Shown: in pieces, positions 33,480-43,999 of the stretch
How positions within the stretch are numbered: position 1 is the stretch's first letter
Layout: each line of letters starts with the position of its first letter
Assembly (NCBI GenBank): GCA_029990175.1
Contig: JARKIP010000011.1
Span: forward strand, 22,480,001-22,544,000
DNA length: 64,000 nucleotides
Source of the DNA: Petunia secreta
Lineage: Eukaryota > Streptophyta > Magnoliopsida > Solanales > Solanaceae
Direction of reading: 5' to 3'
Notes under the pieces: generated by a model
Told to the model about the DNA's origin: nothing
Databases searched by the model: none
The model's input: the letters and a program-made list of their open reading frames with translations, nothing else
Position numbers and translations under genes: made by a program

Positions 33480-34630
33480 ACTGGAGCTGTTCTCGACTAG
33501 TGGTTTAGTCGTTTTTTGGTTTTTCGATGTAATGTGGTCGTTTGACCAGCTGTGTACATATTTTTAAATGAATGAATTATTTTTGGTTGCTCTTATCACT
33601 GTGTTGTTTTCCGAAGATAAGTTCAATTTGATCGTTCGGAAGTTTTAATGTTTAAGCAACTGTCGTTGGAAAAGAATGTGATTGGGACCCAATGTTTAGT
33701 GCGTAGTAAAGAATGACGTCTCACTTTTACATAATGCACTCCTCGAACATCTTTAGGTTCGGAATGAAAAATTACTTTGAACACTTGGTGAAAAATTGGA
33801 ATTGTAAAATTTGCCAATGCTTAGACTAATAACACAAGTCAGCCAATGTGAAAAAGTCGGTAATACGACTAAGGGTTGTATGTCATTGAAAATTTGGCCG
33901 CTATCGGGCGTTTAATACATTTTGGGATCGGATGATTCGATCGGTTACATGATGTGGCCGTTTGAAGGCACGAAGATTTTTGATCGCTAACGGATCGTTT
34001 ACATATTGCGTAACTCATATTACATAACCCCTGACTTTGAATAAAGGCGTTGGGGTTTGAAGCCTTCGACGAAGTTGGATCTTTAATTCGATTCGAAATA
34101 CGAACGAGTCCCCAGTTTGAGTGAGTGTTGGGATCTTGAACTATTGTCGAATTTTGAACGAGTCCTTAGTATTGTCTTCAGTCGATTTCGTTCCCTCTCC
34201 GATGTGAAGTCTCCGGTTCCTAGGCAATCCCCAGTATTCAGCTGTGACCATCTAACCAACCCCATCCCCCCAGTGTTTGGGTGTGAAGAATGAGCAGTCG
34301 AACACTGGTCCATGAATTCGATATCTGAAACGGAGTCATTGACAGACAAAAACCAAAAAAGCCATTATAGATGAAGACCACGTTAAAATGTTCGTCAGAC
34401 TTATCGACCCCGATTGGAGCGTTGAGCTCAAGTGTTCGTGGGTGATGTTTGTCATCATCTGATTCCAACTATGCCTATCATCTAAAAATGTTAGTATCAA
34501 ATAATCGATCAAACAGTCGTTTCCGATGGAAAGGAAATGAAAATTGTAAAGGAAAATAGAAAATGAAATTTGATGATACCGTAGATTTTTTTTTTTTTTA
34601 AAAGTAGTACTTCTTCAATTGTGTGATATT
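33480..34630. other. Spacer between the converging antisense unit and pol
   Basis: About 1.15 kb without a coding signal. On the plus strand, 33540-33590 ('gtacatatttttaaatgaat') looks like a 3' UTR/poly(A) zone for the antisense unit. The rest is probably the untranslated region after pol. Small ORFs at 33623-33817 and 34083-34468 have no features. Confidence 0.45.
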
Positions 34631-35433
34631 CTAATTGAAGTCAACTGGCTTTGAGTCCATTGTTTCGAGTTGGTACGAACCTTTTCCGATTACTGCCTTG
34701 ACCCGATAGGGTCCCTCCCAATTTGCTCCCACTTTACCTTCGTTGGGCTCATCCTTCTTCGGTCTTTTGATCTTTAGCACATAGTCAACTACATTAAAAG
34801 ATCGGTACCTGATTTTTTTGTTGAGGTAATTTTCTGCCATTTGTTTCTGTGCTTGTATTCGAACGAACGCCATATCCCTTTTTCACTCGACCAGGTCTAA
34901 ATCCACCAGCATAGCTTCTTTGTTTTACTCGTCGGTGGAATGAGCGAACCGAAGACTGGGTTCCCCTACTTCAACTGGAATCAATGCTTCTGTTCCATAG
35001 ACAAGTGAGAACGGAGTTTCTCCGGTGCTGTGTTTCACCATTGTCCGATGAGCCCACAGCGCTCCAGGGAGTTCGTTTGGCCAATTGCCCTTTGACTCAT
35101 CCATCCTTTTCTTCAAATACTCGATTATTGTTTAATTGGAAGACTCAACTTGTCCGTTTGCACTGGGGTGATAAGGTGTTGAGGCAATTCGCTTGATCTC
35201 CTATTTTTCGAAGAAGGCAGTGATCCGTCTTCCCACGAACTGTTTACCATTGTCACATGTGATCTCTTTTGGGATCCCAAAACGACAGATGATATTTTGA
35301 TGAATAAACTTGATGACTTCCTGTTCACGAATTTTAGCCAAAGAAATTGCTTCCACCCACTTAGAAAAATAATCCGTAAGAATTAAAATAAACTTTACCC
35401 TACCGGGCGCTGTTGGAAGCGGCCCGACCAAAT
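34631..35433 (-). pseudogene. Integrase region of the Tat element
   Basis: Minus-strand fragments in order: 'DYFSKWVEAISLAKIREQEV' and 'FGIPKEITCDNGKQF' (catalytic core with two acidic residues), then 'NWPNELPGALWAHRTMVKHS' and 'TGETPFSLVYGTEALIPVEV', then the C-terminal part 'VGANWEGPYRVKAVIGKGSY', ending at 34631. Stops separate them (for example near 35200, 35120 and 34920), so the domain is not translatable as one piece. The zinc-binding N-terminus should lie at about 35440-35980 but is poorly preserved. Confidence 0.85.
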
Positions 35434-35982
35434 CTATTCCCTATTTCATGAACGGCCACGGTGACGTGACCGAATGAAGTAGCTCTGCTTGTTGATGTAT
35501 GAGGTTGCCAAATCGTTGACACTTGTCGCATTTACGAACGAACTCTTTGGCATCATCCGCGATCGTTGGCAATCCAGCTCTTATTATCTTTCGAACCAAC
35601 GACTAGCTGCCGGAGTGATTGCCGCATTCGCCTTCGTGAACTTCTTTCAGCACGTAACTTATTTCATCTGGTCCCACACACTTTGCTAAAGGGCCACCGA
35701 ACATTCGTCTGTAGAGTTGATTGTCTACGAGACAATATCTTGCCGCTTTAGCTTTCAATGATCAGGCAGACTTTTTGTCACCGGGAAGGATGCCTGCCTG
35801 CAAATAAGACAAATATTTGTTTCTCCAATCCCAAGTATGATTAACATTGTTTACCTCTTTGATGCTTCGACAAAGTGGGGATTCGAACAAATGACCACTG
35901 TTTCGTCGAGTTTTCCATCAATAACTGCTGCAGAAACAAGGTTGGCTAAAGCGTCTGCCTCGATGTTATCTTCCCTCGGTAT

Positions 35983-37961
35983 CTAAGCTATTTTCCATTC
36001 CTGAAAAGAAGTTAAAAGATTTTGTACTTTTTCGAGCAGCTGCTGCATCCTCGAATCTCGAACACAAAAATCGCCTTGGATTTGATTTACCACCAACTGA
36101 GAATCGCTTTTGATATCTAGTCGTTCGACTTTCAAGTCTTTTGCGATCTTTAAACCTGCAGCGAGTGCCTCATATTCGGCCTCGTTGTTAGTCTTTGCAT
36201 GTAATTTAATCGCATACCTGAGTTTCTTGCCGGTAGGTGCTATCAACAGGATTCCGTGGCCAGTCCCTTTCACATTCGAAGCTCCATCGGTGTACATTAC
36301 CCAGACTCCGGGATCTGGATCTCTCATCATTAACTCTTCCTTCTTTGCTTCCGGGAAGATGTTAGCACTAAAGTCTGCTACAAAATCAGCTAAAACTTGA
36401 GAATTTATGGCGGTGCGAGGCTGGTAAGTGATGTCGTATTCACTCAGCTCGACCGCCCATTTCATCAATCGACCAGAGAGATCTGGCCGATGTAAAAAAT
36501 TTCGCAATGGAAAAGTAGTTATAACAGATATTGAATGACATTGGAAATAAGTTCTTAGCTTTCGTGCAGCAGTGACTAGTGCAAGTGCTAGTTTTTCTAA
36601 ATGTGGATACCTTGTTTCTGCATCTAACAATGTTTTACTAACATAATAGATAGGAAATTGGTTACCTCCATCCTCGCGAACGAGGACAGCGCTTACAGCA
36701 ACGTCGGAAACGGCCAAGTAGATCAGCAATATTTCTCCTTCGATTGGCTTTGATAGAAGTGTAGGGTTGGACAAGTATTGCTTCAGCTCTTTGAGAGCCT
36801 TTTTGAATTCTGGTGTCCAGTCAAAACTTTTGTTTTTCCTCAGCACCGAAAAGAACTTGTGACATCGTTCAGATGACCTCGAGATGAACCTACTGAGATA
36901 GGCTACTCGACCGGTCAGCTGTTGAACTTCTTTCACCGTTGTCAGGTCTTCGGAAATGCTTTCGATTGCCTTGATTTTGTTTGGATTGGCCTCGATTCCT
37001 CTTTGCGATACGATGAATCCCAAGAACTTGTCGGATCCGACCCCGAACGCGCATTTCTCTGGGTTCAATCTCATGTTGAAGCGTCTTAATATCGTAAAAG
37101 TTTCCTCCAAATGACTCAAATGATTCTTCTTTTCTAAAGACTTAACCAACATATCATCGATATATACCTCCATCATTTTTCCGATCAAATCTTTGAACAT
37201 GGTGGTAACTAAACGTTGATAAGTAGCCCCAACATTGTTAAGACCGAAGGGCATAACTGTGTAACAATAAGTCCCCGTGTCTGTGATGAATGAAGTTTTC
37301 TCCCGATCTACTGGGTCCATCGAAATTTGATTATAACCTGAGTAGGTGTCCAAGAAACTCAACATCTCGTGCCCTACCATCGAATCAATCAGTCTGTCGA
37401 TGTGAGGCAGTGGGAACGAATCTTTTGGGCAAGCTTTATTGAGGTCGGTATAATCGACGCATACTCTCCACTTGCCGTTTTTCTTCGGTACTACGACGGT
37501 ATTTGCAAGCCATTCTGGATACTTAACCTCTTTAATAAACCCATTCGTTAACAATTTTTCTACTTCATCTTGATTACTTTCCTTTAAAATCCTTCATTCG
37601 GCCGCTTCTTTTGCTTTACTGGCCGACGCTTTGGATCGACGTTTAATTTGTGTGTGGAAACCTTTGGATCGATTCCCACCATATCTGCGTGGGACTAAGC
37701 AAAACAATCAGAGTTATCCTTAAGAAAGGATATGATTTTTGCTCTTCCTTTGGGATCCAATTCTGCTCCCATATAGACTTTCCGATCAGGCTTATCATCG
37801 AATAATATTACTTCTTCCAATTCTTCTATCGTAGAGTCTCCGGCTTTTTGTTTGTACGGTTCTCTGACACATGACGGAATCGGTGCGAATTCATCTTCGA
37901 ATGCGGACTCCGCTAACTGTGACGGAGCACATGACGGAGTCGCAGTGAAGTCTTCAGCCAC
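35983..37961 (-). pseudogene. Tat pol: reverse transcriptase, RNase H and second (archaeal-like) RNase H
   Basis: The main open stretch, 35983-37554 (523 codons), holds reverse transcriptase motifs 'VPKKNGKWRVCVDYTDLNKA', 'FPLPHIDRLID', 'MPFGLNNVGATYQRLV' and 'VYIDDMLVKS' (catalytic YIDD), then the first RNase H ('FDWTPEFKKAL' through 'LEKLALALVTAARKLRTYF'). The second RNase H has 'VMYTDGASNVKGTGHGI' and 'TNNEAEYEALAAGL', with D, E and a later D in 'LDIKSDSQLVVNQIQG'. The upstream frame, 37695-37961, covers the acidic linker and the start of the RT connector; TAG near 37695 and another stop near 37594 interrupt it. The two RNase H copies define the Tat lineage. The RT core could still fold, but the polyprotein is broken. 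Confidence 0.9.
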
Positions 37962-37982
37962 GGATTCCGCTAACTATAATTG

Positions 37983-38702
37983 CTATTTTCGTAAGCCATC
38001 CTTAACAGCTACTGAGTAACATTCTCGAGAAGGCTGTTGTTCACCTCTTATTTCACGAATTCCCCATAGGGTAGGGAATTTTACAACTTGATGTAGAGTC
38101 GATGGGACCGCTCCCATGGCATGGATCCACGGTCGATCCAGTATCACGTTGTATGCTATCTCGCCTTTCATCACTTGAAACGATGTCTCACTTTCAACGC
38201 CTTCCGCATATGTCTTAATTATGATTTCCCCAACGGTCACTTCGCTTGAATTATTGAATCCCGACAACACCGTTGAGCGAGGTACGATCTTATCGCTCAA
38301 CTGCAATTGTTCCACTACTCTTGCATGTATTATATTAACCGAATTGGCAGCATCGATTAATACCCTCTTTATGTCGGCATCGTCGATCCTCATCATTACT
38401 ACCAATGCATCGTGATGGGGATGAATCATTTCATCGAAGTCGAAATCCCTGACCACAATCTGGTCGTTCATATCCTCCCGCGTTCGTTTGTCTCGCGTGA
38501 ACGAGACCTTTGCATACTTCTTTGTAGTGTAAGTCACCCCACAAACGTCATCTCCTCCGGTAATAATGTTCACCGTTTTCCTAGGAGCGGGAGGTTTTGG
38601 CGGCTCATCGTCCTTTTTTTTATTAAAATTTTTTAGTCCTCTATCAGTCAATAATTCCACTAAGTGCCCCTTATGTAGCAAGCTGGCCACTTCGTATCTC
38701 AA
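37983..38702 (-). pseudogene. Tat protease region with an altered active-site motif
   Basis: A 239-codon open stretch. 'DALVVMMRIDDADIKRVLID' leads into the aspartic protease site, and 'ILDRPWIHAMGAVPSTLHQV' is the conserved block after it. The active-site triad region reads D-A-A-N-S, where the family has D-T/E-G-S-S: the catalytic Asp stays but the following Thr and Gly are lost. The upstream half contains 'HKGHLVELLTDRGLKNF', typical of the gag-protease junction in Tat elements. A stop separates it from the RT frame. Confidence 0.82.
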
Positions 38703-38750
38703 TGCCTTACACTCTTCCGTTGTATGGCCGAAGTCGTGATGAAATGCACA

Positions 38751-40258
38751 TCATAGATTTTCATCCCTTGTATTTGGATTTGTTTTTATGCGACCCGGAA
38801 ACTTTACGACCTTATCACCCGTCCCCTTCAAGTGATTCACCAAATTCGGTGTCGATATGCAAAAGTTATACTCCGTCACTTTTGGAGGTAGTGGTCGATC
38901 TTTTGGAACCGAAGATGCGTTCAACTGCCCCCTCTTCGGATGATTCCTCGAGCTACCAGCTTCGTGGTTGTCGCTCCCCATTTGAGGGAAACTGTAGGGC
39001 TCCCATCGTTGGTCGCTGTAGTTTCGCCTATCGTTCTCGACTCTCCGTGGTGGTGGTTGATCATACTGATGATTATTTCGGGCTAGCTGCAACTCCTCCT
39101 CCTCAGCCCTAATCCTTGGTTCGCACTCACGATATAGATCTTCGAATGTCCATGCATTGATTTCCCTAAGACGATCCTTCAACTTCCACGCCTATATTGA
39201 ATCAGTGCGTAAGTTATTAGCAAAAGTCAAACAAGCCCACCTTTCTTCGAGATTTGGGATGTGAATCTTTTCATCATTAAACTGTTTCACAAATTGTTTG
39301 ATAGTTTCCCCGGGCCGCTGCTAAACGTTCAAGATATCTTCCACCTTTGGCGCTATCTTTTTTGCTCCAGTATGTGATCGGATGAACTTAGCCGCCATAT
39401 CATCGAAATTTAGTATCTCATTCTCAGGTAGCTGCAAATACCACTTCAGTGCTGCCCCTTTCAACGTTTCACAAAACTTCTTGAGACTAACTGAATTGAT
39501 CTCTTCCGAAGTCATATCGTTCGCCTGAACTACAACCGAAAACATGTCAATATGATCCCTTGGATCTGTGGTTCCATCGTATCTCAAACTTTTTGGTAAC
39601 TTGAAGGTTTTAGGGATTGGTAGTGGGGCTGCACTTGATGGAAACAGACACTTTGAAATCGATTTCTTAGCAACTTCGTCTGTTAACTTCAGAACATCTG
39701 GCAGTTTCTCCATAAATGATTTTATCTCATTTAACTTTTTATCCGCTGTGTCATTCAGTAGAGTTTGCATCGTAGCCAACATCCTTACTTCTGTCGTAAC
39801 GGAGGCCGGAGCTCCCGTAGCCACGGCGGCCATACCCGATCCTCCAGATCCGACCCGCGCTGCAAGTCCCCCTGTTACGGCGCCCTGAGGAACCGAAGTC
39901 GGAATGCTTGCGGTGTGATCGGGGAGGTGGGCGCTCTGTTTCCGATAGAGCTAGACAGGACCTTCAACTGTTCTTGTATCATTTCATACTGAGGGTCATG
40001 CCTTTTCAAATACGCCATCAGTGCCGCATTTGTATCTCCTGACTCAGTTTCGACCGCGGGTTCCTTACTAGGTCATCGTCCTTGGGGCGCGTTCAGCTGT
40101 GAACCAGTAGGAATGTCGTCCTGAATCGGATCCTGCTCGTGATTGGTAGACTCATCGACCGCTTCAGCGTTGGTCGGAACATGAACCCCGTCATTGGGAT
40201 TGAGCTGTTGTTGACCGTTCAGAGCAGTGGTAACATCGATGTTACGTTCATATGCCAT
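38751..40258 (-). pseudogene. Tat gag remnant
   Basis: Starts at ATG 40258 ('MAYERNIDVTTAL'), stopped near 40073. The capsid-like core lies at 39321-39833 with 'PKSLRYDGTTDPRDHIDMF' and 'LKGAALKWYLQLP', followed by a stop in 'VEDILNV*'. It resumes at 38751-39182 with 'TFEDLYRECEPRIRAEEEEL' and 'KVTEYNFCISTPNLVNHLKG'. At least three stops or shifts break it. No CCHC knuckle is evident, which is common in this lineage. Confidence 0.82.
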
Positions 40259-40328
40259 TTCAAGACAAAAAAGCAAACGTAAGTAGTATCAAACGATTCA
40301 AATTTTGGAATAAATCGATTGCCTAGAC

Positions 40329-40347
40329 CCCACGATGGGCGACAAAT
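40329..40347 (-). other. Primer-binding site region of the Tat element
   Basis: Directly after the 5' LTR (minus orientation) the sequence reads 'tttgtcgcccatcgtgggg'. The 'cgcccatcgtgggg' motif is the usual downstream border in Tat-type elements. The exact priming tRNA was not determined. Confidence 0.6.
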
Positions 40348-41501
40348 TGTCTTTCCTAAAAATGTATTCCAGGTTTTACAATTAAATTTATATTTAGTTG
40401 AGTCTAAGGCGACCGTTTTATATCTCAATTCGATCGATTGATAGACGGTTTACGTTGATAAGTAGTCGATTTTTAGGGCTTTAATTCGAAGACAATGCAA
40501 ATATCAGTTTCGAAGGTATGAATATGCAATTCCGATGTCGCAGTTTTAATGAGCAATTCGAAGGCAAATGTAAACAAGTGAACGAAGGCAAATAATGAAT
40601 TAGTAAGTTACAATGACTAATTCTAGCTTAGTGTCAGACAAGTTTTTACCGAAAATGATTTACACACTGACTTCGTTTGATGTTGAATACACGCGACCGT
40701 GACTAGATTCGATGACAAACTCAGATAGGATGACAAAAAATGCGATCAATGAAAATGCACCCAGGCAGGTTAGCACAGAGTGTAATAGTAATGTCTTGCT
40801 TGATGTGTTCGATACTAATAAGCAGATTAGATAATGAACTAGTTATATGATCAAAATAACGACAACAGATCAATGAAATCGACAACGATGAATTAATGCA
40901 TCGATAATAGAAATAGCATGCAAACAACGAAGTAATCAGTAATAAAGGAATAAAGCGATAAAGCTTATTGTATTGAAGAATCAGGAGTCTGTGCTTTGAT
41001 GAAAGATGAATCCTTCTTCCAAGTCCAAATCGAGCCACAAATTATGCTTAATACAGTGTGTTGCTTTGATAATAACAGTAAAATAACAATGTAGTGAGCG
41101 GCTGTATAGCTGATGAATAAGAAAATGTATTGTTCTCATGAACTTAAGTCTGCAAATGAAGAAGTAGAGTCCTATTTATAGGTTGAAATGATAAAGTTCC
41201 CAACCCTAGAAGAACTCCCACTTCCTCACGTCTCTCTTTAATCACGCAACAGCAGTTGCCCATTTTCACCCACTTTCGCCGAATCCGTTAGATTTGTTCC
41301 GATAAATTTGGGATGAGGACAACCTAAGTTATCCGCTGGAACAACTGTCTTCGAAACTCTCCGATCACAACACAGCATAATCGATCACACCGTCGAGCGA
41401 AGCTGCTTCTTTCTGATCATAAATGTCCTCGAAATCAATTAATGCCTTGCCACATAAACGAATCCGTTCTTTTTGTGATCGAACAGAAATCGACCAATAC
41501 A
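40348..41501 (-). repeat. 5' LTR of the Tat element
   Basis: 1154 bp, TG...CA on the minus strand ('tgtattggtc' to 'ggaaagaca'), matching 29282-30435 with scattered substitutions. It is followed on the right by the ATGGC duplication at 41502-41506. Confidence 0.92.
41171..41182 (-). promoter_or_regulatory. TATA box in the Tat 5' LTR
   Basis: Read on the minus strand, 'cctataaatagg', a good plant TATA box, lies about 320 bp into the LTR. It is conserved in the other LTR at about 30110-30121. It would drive gag-pol transcription leftwards. Confidence 0.6.
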
Positions 41502-42896
41502 ATGGCCCCGCAGGAAGAGGATTTCTCACGAAAAAGCACTGACATTCCTAATCGGTCTGCTTTTGGGCCTAATTCTCCTGAAAGCTTTGTGCAAAAACTT
41601 ATTGGTAAGCAGAAGGAACAAGATTTTTGTTCATTTGAGGAAACAACTTTGAAACCAGCAGATTTGGAAAATGAGTCTGAAAATCTAACCAATCATCCGC
41701 ACTTTGTTCCTGTTAGTGTAGATGACAAAGCTAGAACCTATGAACATTGGAAATTTGCAGTTATTGTTAAACTACTTGGTAGAAAATTAAATCATGTCAC
41801 ACTCAAATCAAGAATACAAAACTTGTGGAAGGTTAAGGAGGAGTTTACGTTGGTTGATCTTGGTGGCGAGTTCTATCTTGTTAAATTGCGTTCACAATCT
41901 AGTTACTCAACTGCATTGCACAACGGACCATGGTTTATTGGAGCGCATTTTTTAGCAGTTAGTAAGTGGGAGCCAAAGTTCTTGGCATCTGAAGCAACCA
42001 CTATATCAGCAGCCATTTGGGTGAGGCTGCATGAACTCCCAACAGAATATTATGATCCAGACATCCTTCGCCGCGTTGGGAATATGATTGGCACTCTGAT
42101 CAAGGTTGATAGTTGCACATCCCAAGCATCGAGGGGAAAGTATGCAAGACCGTGTGTTATGGCACCTCTAGGAAGACCTTTACCAATGGAAATACAAATA
42201 GGACGCCATCTGCAGTGAATCAACTACGAACCCACGGTGGCTTTTTGTATTAAATGTGGCTGTATTGGCCACTTCATCCATAGTTGTACACTAAATCAGC
42301 AGCCAAACACCACGCCGAAGAGAGATTCTCATCCGAAAGAAGATCATCTCTCGAACAAAAAAAGAGCGGAGCAGGGTCCTGATCCACGGGCAAGCAATGA
42401 CGAACCTGCATCAGTAAACAAAATCAATGAGCAATGGACTACGGTGACTTATCCCAAGCGAAATAAAAGATTCACAGTAGCTAATACGAAGAACATAATG
42501 AACACTGGCTTCAAGACGTCATCGTACGTGGCAAAGGGCCCCATAAATCTGGCTTCACCTTATTCAAGCTAACCAACTTCAGTTATTCAGCCGAAGCCTC
42601 AAAATCAATGCACCACACAAGCCACAAACGAGCAGAATTTAGAGAGCCCAACAATTGTTCCTAAAGGGACCCAAACCATTAAAATAACTCAGCTGTCCAA
42701 GTCGACTACTACTCAATTCAGCAAAGTTGATCCTATAGTTATTTCAGAAAAGCAACTTGCTGAAGATCTTTCTAAAGGGCCCACACCACCGCCTTCTTTA
42801 CAACACTCACAATACAGCCCAAAATCTTGCGACATAAAGAATGACACATCCTCCGAATTTAGTGCCACCACTATACACATGGATCCTCATCAGTAA
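41502..42896 (+). pseudogene. LINE ORF1 (DUF4283-like, zinc knuckle), split and mutated
   Basis: The true start is ATG 29253, in the LINE 5' piece; 29 nt (29253-29281) precede the Tat insertion, and the frame resumes at 41507 in register. The first long segment (to TGA about 42216) carries the DUF4283-type region: 'WKFAVIVKLLGRKLNHVTL', 'FTLVDLGGEFYLVKL' and 'AAIWVRLHELPTEYYD'. Just beyond the stop comes a CCHC knuckle, 'CIKCGCIGHFIHSC', the nucleic-acid-binding part of plant LINE ORF1. Further in-frame stops lie at about 42570 and 42894. A low-complexity Pro/Thr/Ser-rich stretch continues to about 43900 in broken frames and includes a 14-G run near 43693. The role would be binding of LINE RNA. 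Confidence 0.85.
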
Positions 42897-43999
42897 TCTA
42901 ATCCACCTGTCATTCCTAGTATCCCTTCCCCCACCAATCAGGCTCCATAATTAAATAAATCACTCCCTACCTTAAAACCAATAACTCCCCAGCATAGTTT
43001 AGCCACAGATCATACCCAAATACCACTTGACCCCTCTTCGTCTGTTCCCACTAAGGAAAATGCCCAGGTTACCACACCACTCACCGCCATGGGGTCGCCA
43101 CACCACCAACTTCCCCTCACCATAGGAAAGGACGACACCAACACCAAGTCCCCCACGATCACCCACCACCCCACTTCCAAACACACCCCAGGCACAACCA
43201 CATACTCAATGGATTCTCCAATCAGCAGAGCTACCCCTAGACGATCACCCTGCAGTTTCCTATCGGATAGTTATGGATATGAGTCGTCTGCCACCTCAGA
43301 CATGGCTAGAAACGGGATTGGCAGGCTTTGGCATGGAGATAACTGTAACCACAACTACTCAGCCTCTAATTGTGAGACTCAACAATCCGAGGATGCACGC
43401 AACTTACATAGCGGACAGCCATAAACCAGGTTGCAGGACTGCAGGCACTAGAAATGTTGCACTTAGCGCCTCACAAGCTCTATCGACAGTTGGTTCAAAA
43501 TCCGGCTTACACACCCATAACTTGGCCAACATTACTGTGGAACTCACCCCCACCCATCGGCTTCGGGAACTTCTTCTTTCAAATTCCTCATGTGCAGATG
43601 GATTATCCCCAAACTCAAATGCAAAACCAACCACAACAAGAGCAGACTCCAGTGGCCCTTCCACCCATACCAACAGAGAACGAATTCTCGGAGGGGGGGG
43701 GGGGGGACTTGGGAAGCATTCACGAGGGTTTGATCGAGAACATCTACATGGATCTTCAACTTTAGCTTCAGTTCCGTGCAAACAAAGAAAGACACTTGCT
43801 TGTCAGATGCTCCAAATCACTGATTCGAACATCCTTCAGTCTTCGACGTCACACAACTCCTCGAAAATACTCATACGAACTGTGCCCAACGATGATGGAG
43901 GACTATCAGGGCGAGAGGGTCGAGACATCATACATGGCAATGAACAAGACCAACATGGTTGTCCAGGGGGAATGCTCCTCCCCAACCAACCTTAAATCT

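Larger units (their letters stand above)
29282..41501 (-). mobile_element. Ty3/gypsy Tat-lineage retrotransposon with an antisense gene
   Basis: 12,220 bp between two 1154-bp LTRs, flanked by ATGGC (29277-29281 and 41502-41506). On the minus strand the order is 5' LTR (right), primer-binding site, gag (40258 to about 38750), protease (about 38700-37980), reverse transcriptase, RNase H and a second RNase H (37960-35980), integrase (about 35430-34630), a 4.2-kb 3' region, and 3' LTR (left). Dual RNase H plus a long 3' region is the signature of the Tat lineage. The 3' region carries a plus-strand multi-exon unit (30798-33479). All coding parts have stops or frameshifts. The element splits LINE ORF1 at its tenth codon. 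Confidence 0.93.

Noticed and set aside
36110..36400. Plus-strand ORFs across the Tat pol region
   Set aside because: Shadows of the conserved minus-strand RNase H and reverse transcriptase frames, with no independent features.
29282..41501. Possible endogenous pararetrovirus
   Set aside because: Two LTRs, a 5-bp target duplication, dual RNase H and integrase identify a Ty3/gypsy retrotransposon. No movement or coat protein motifs are seen.
43693..43707. Poly-G runs (also 28099-28116, 54437-54460, 62380-62400) as functional G-quadruplex sites
   Set aside because: Single uninterrupted homopolymers in decayed elements or introns; their length may be sequencing error, so no function is claimed.
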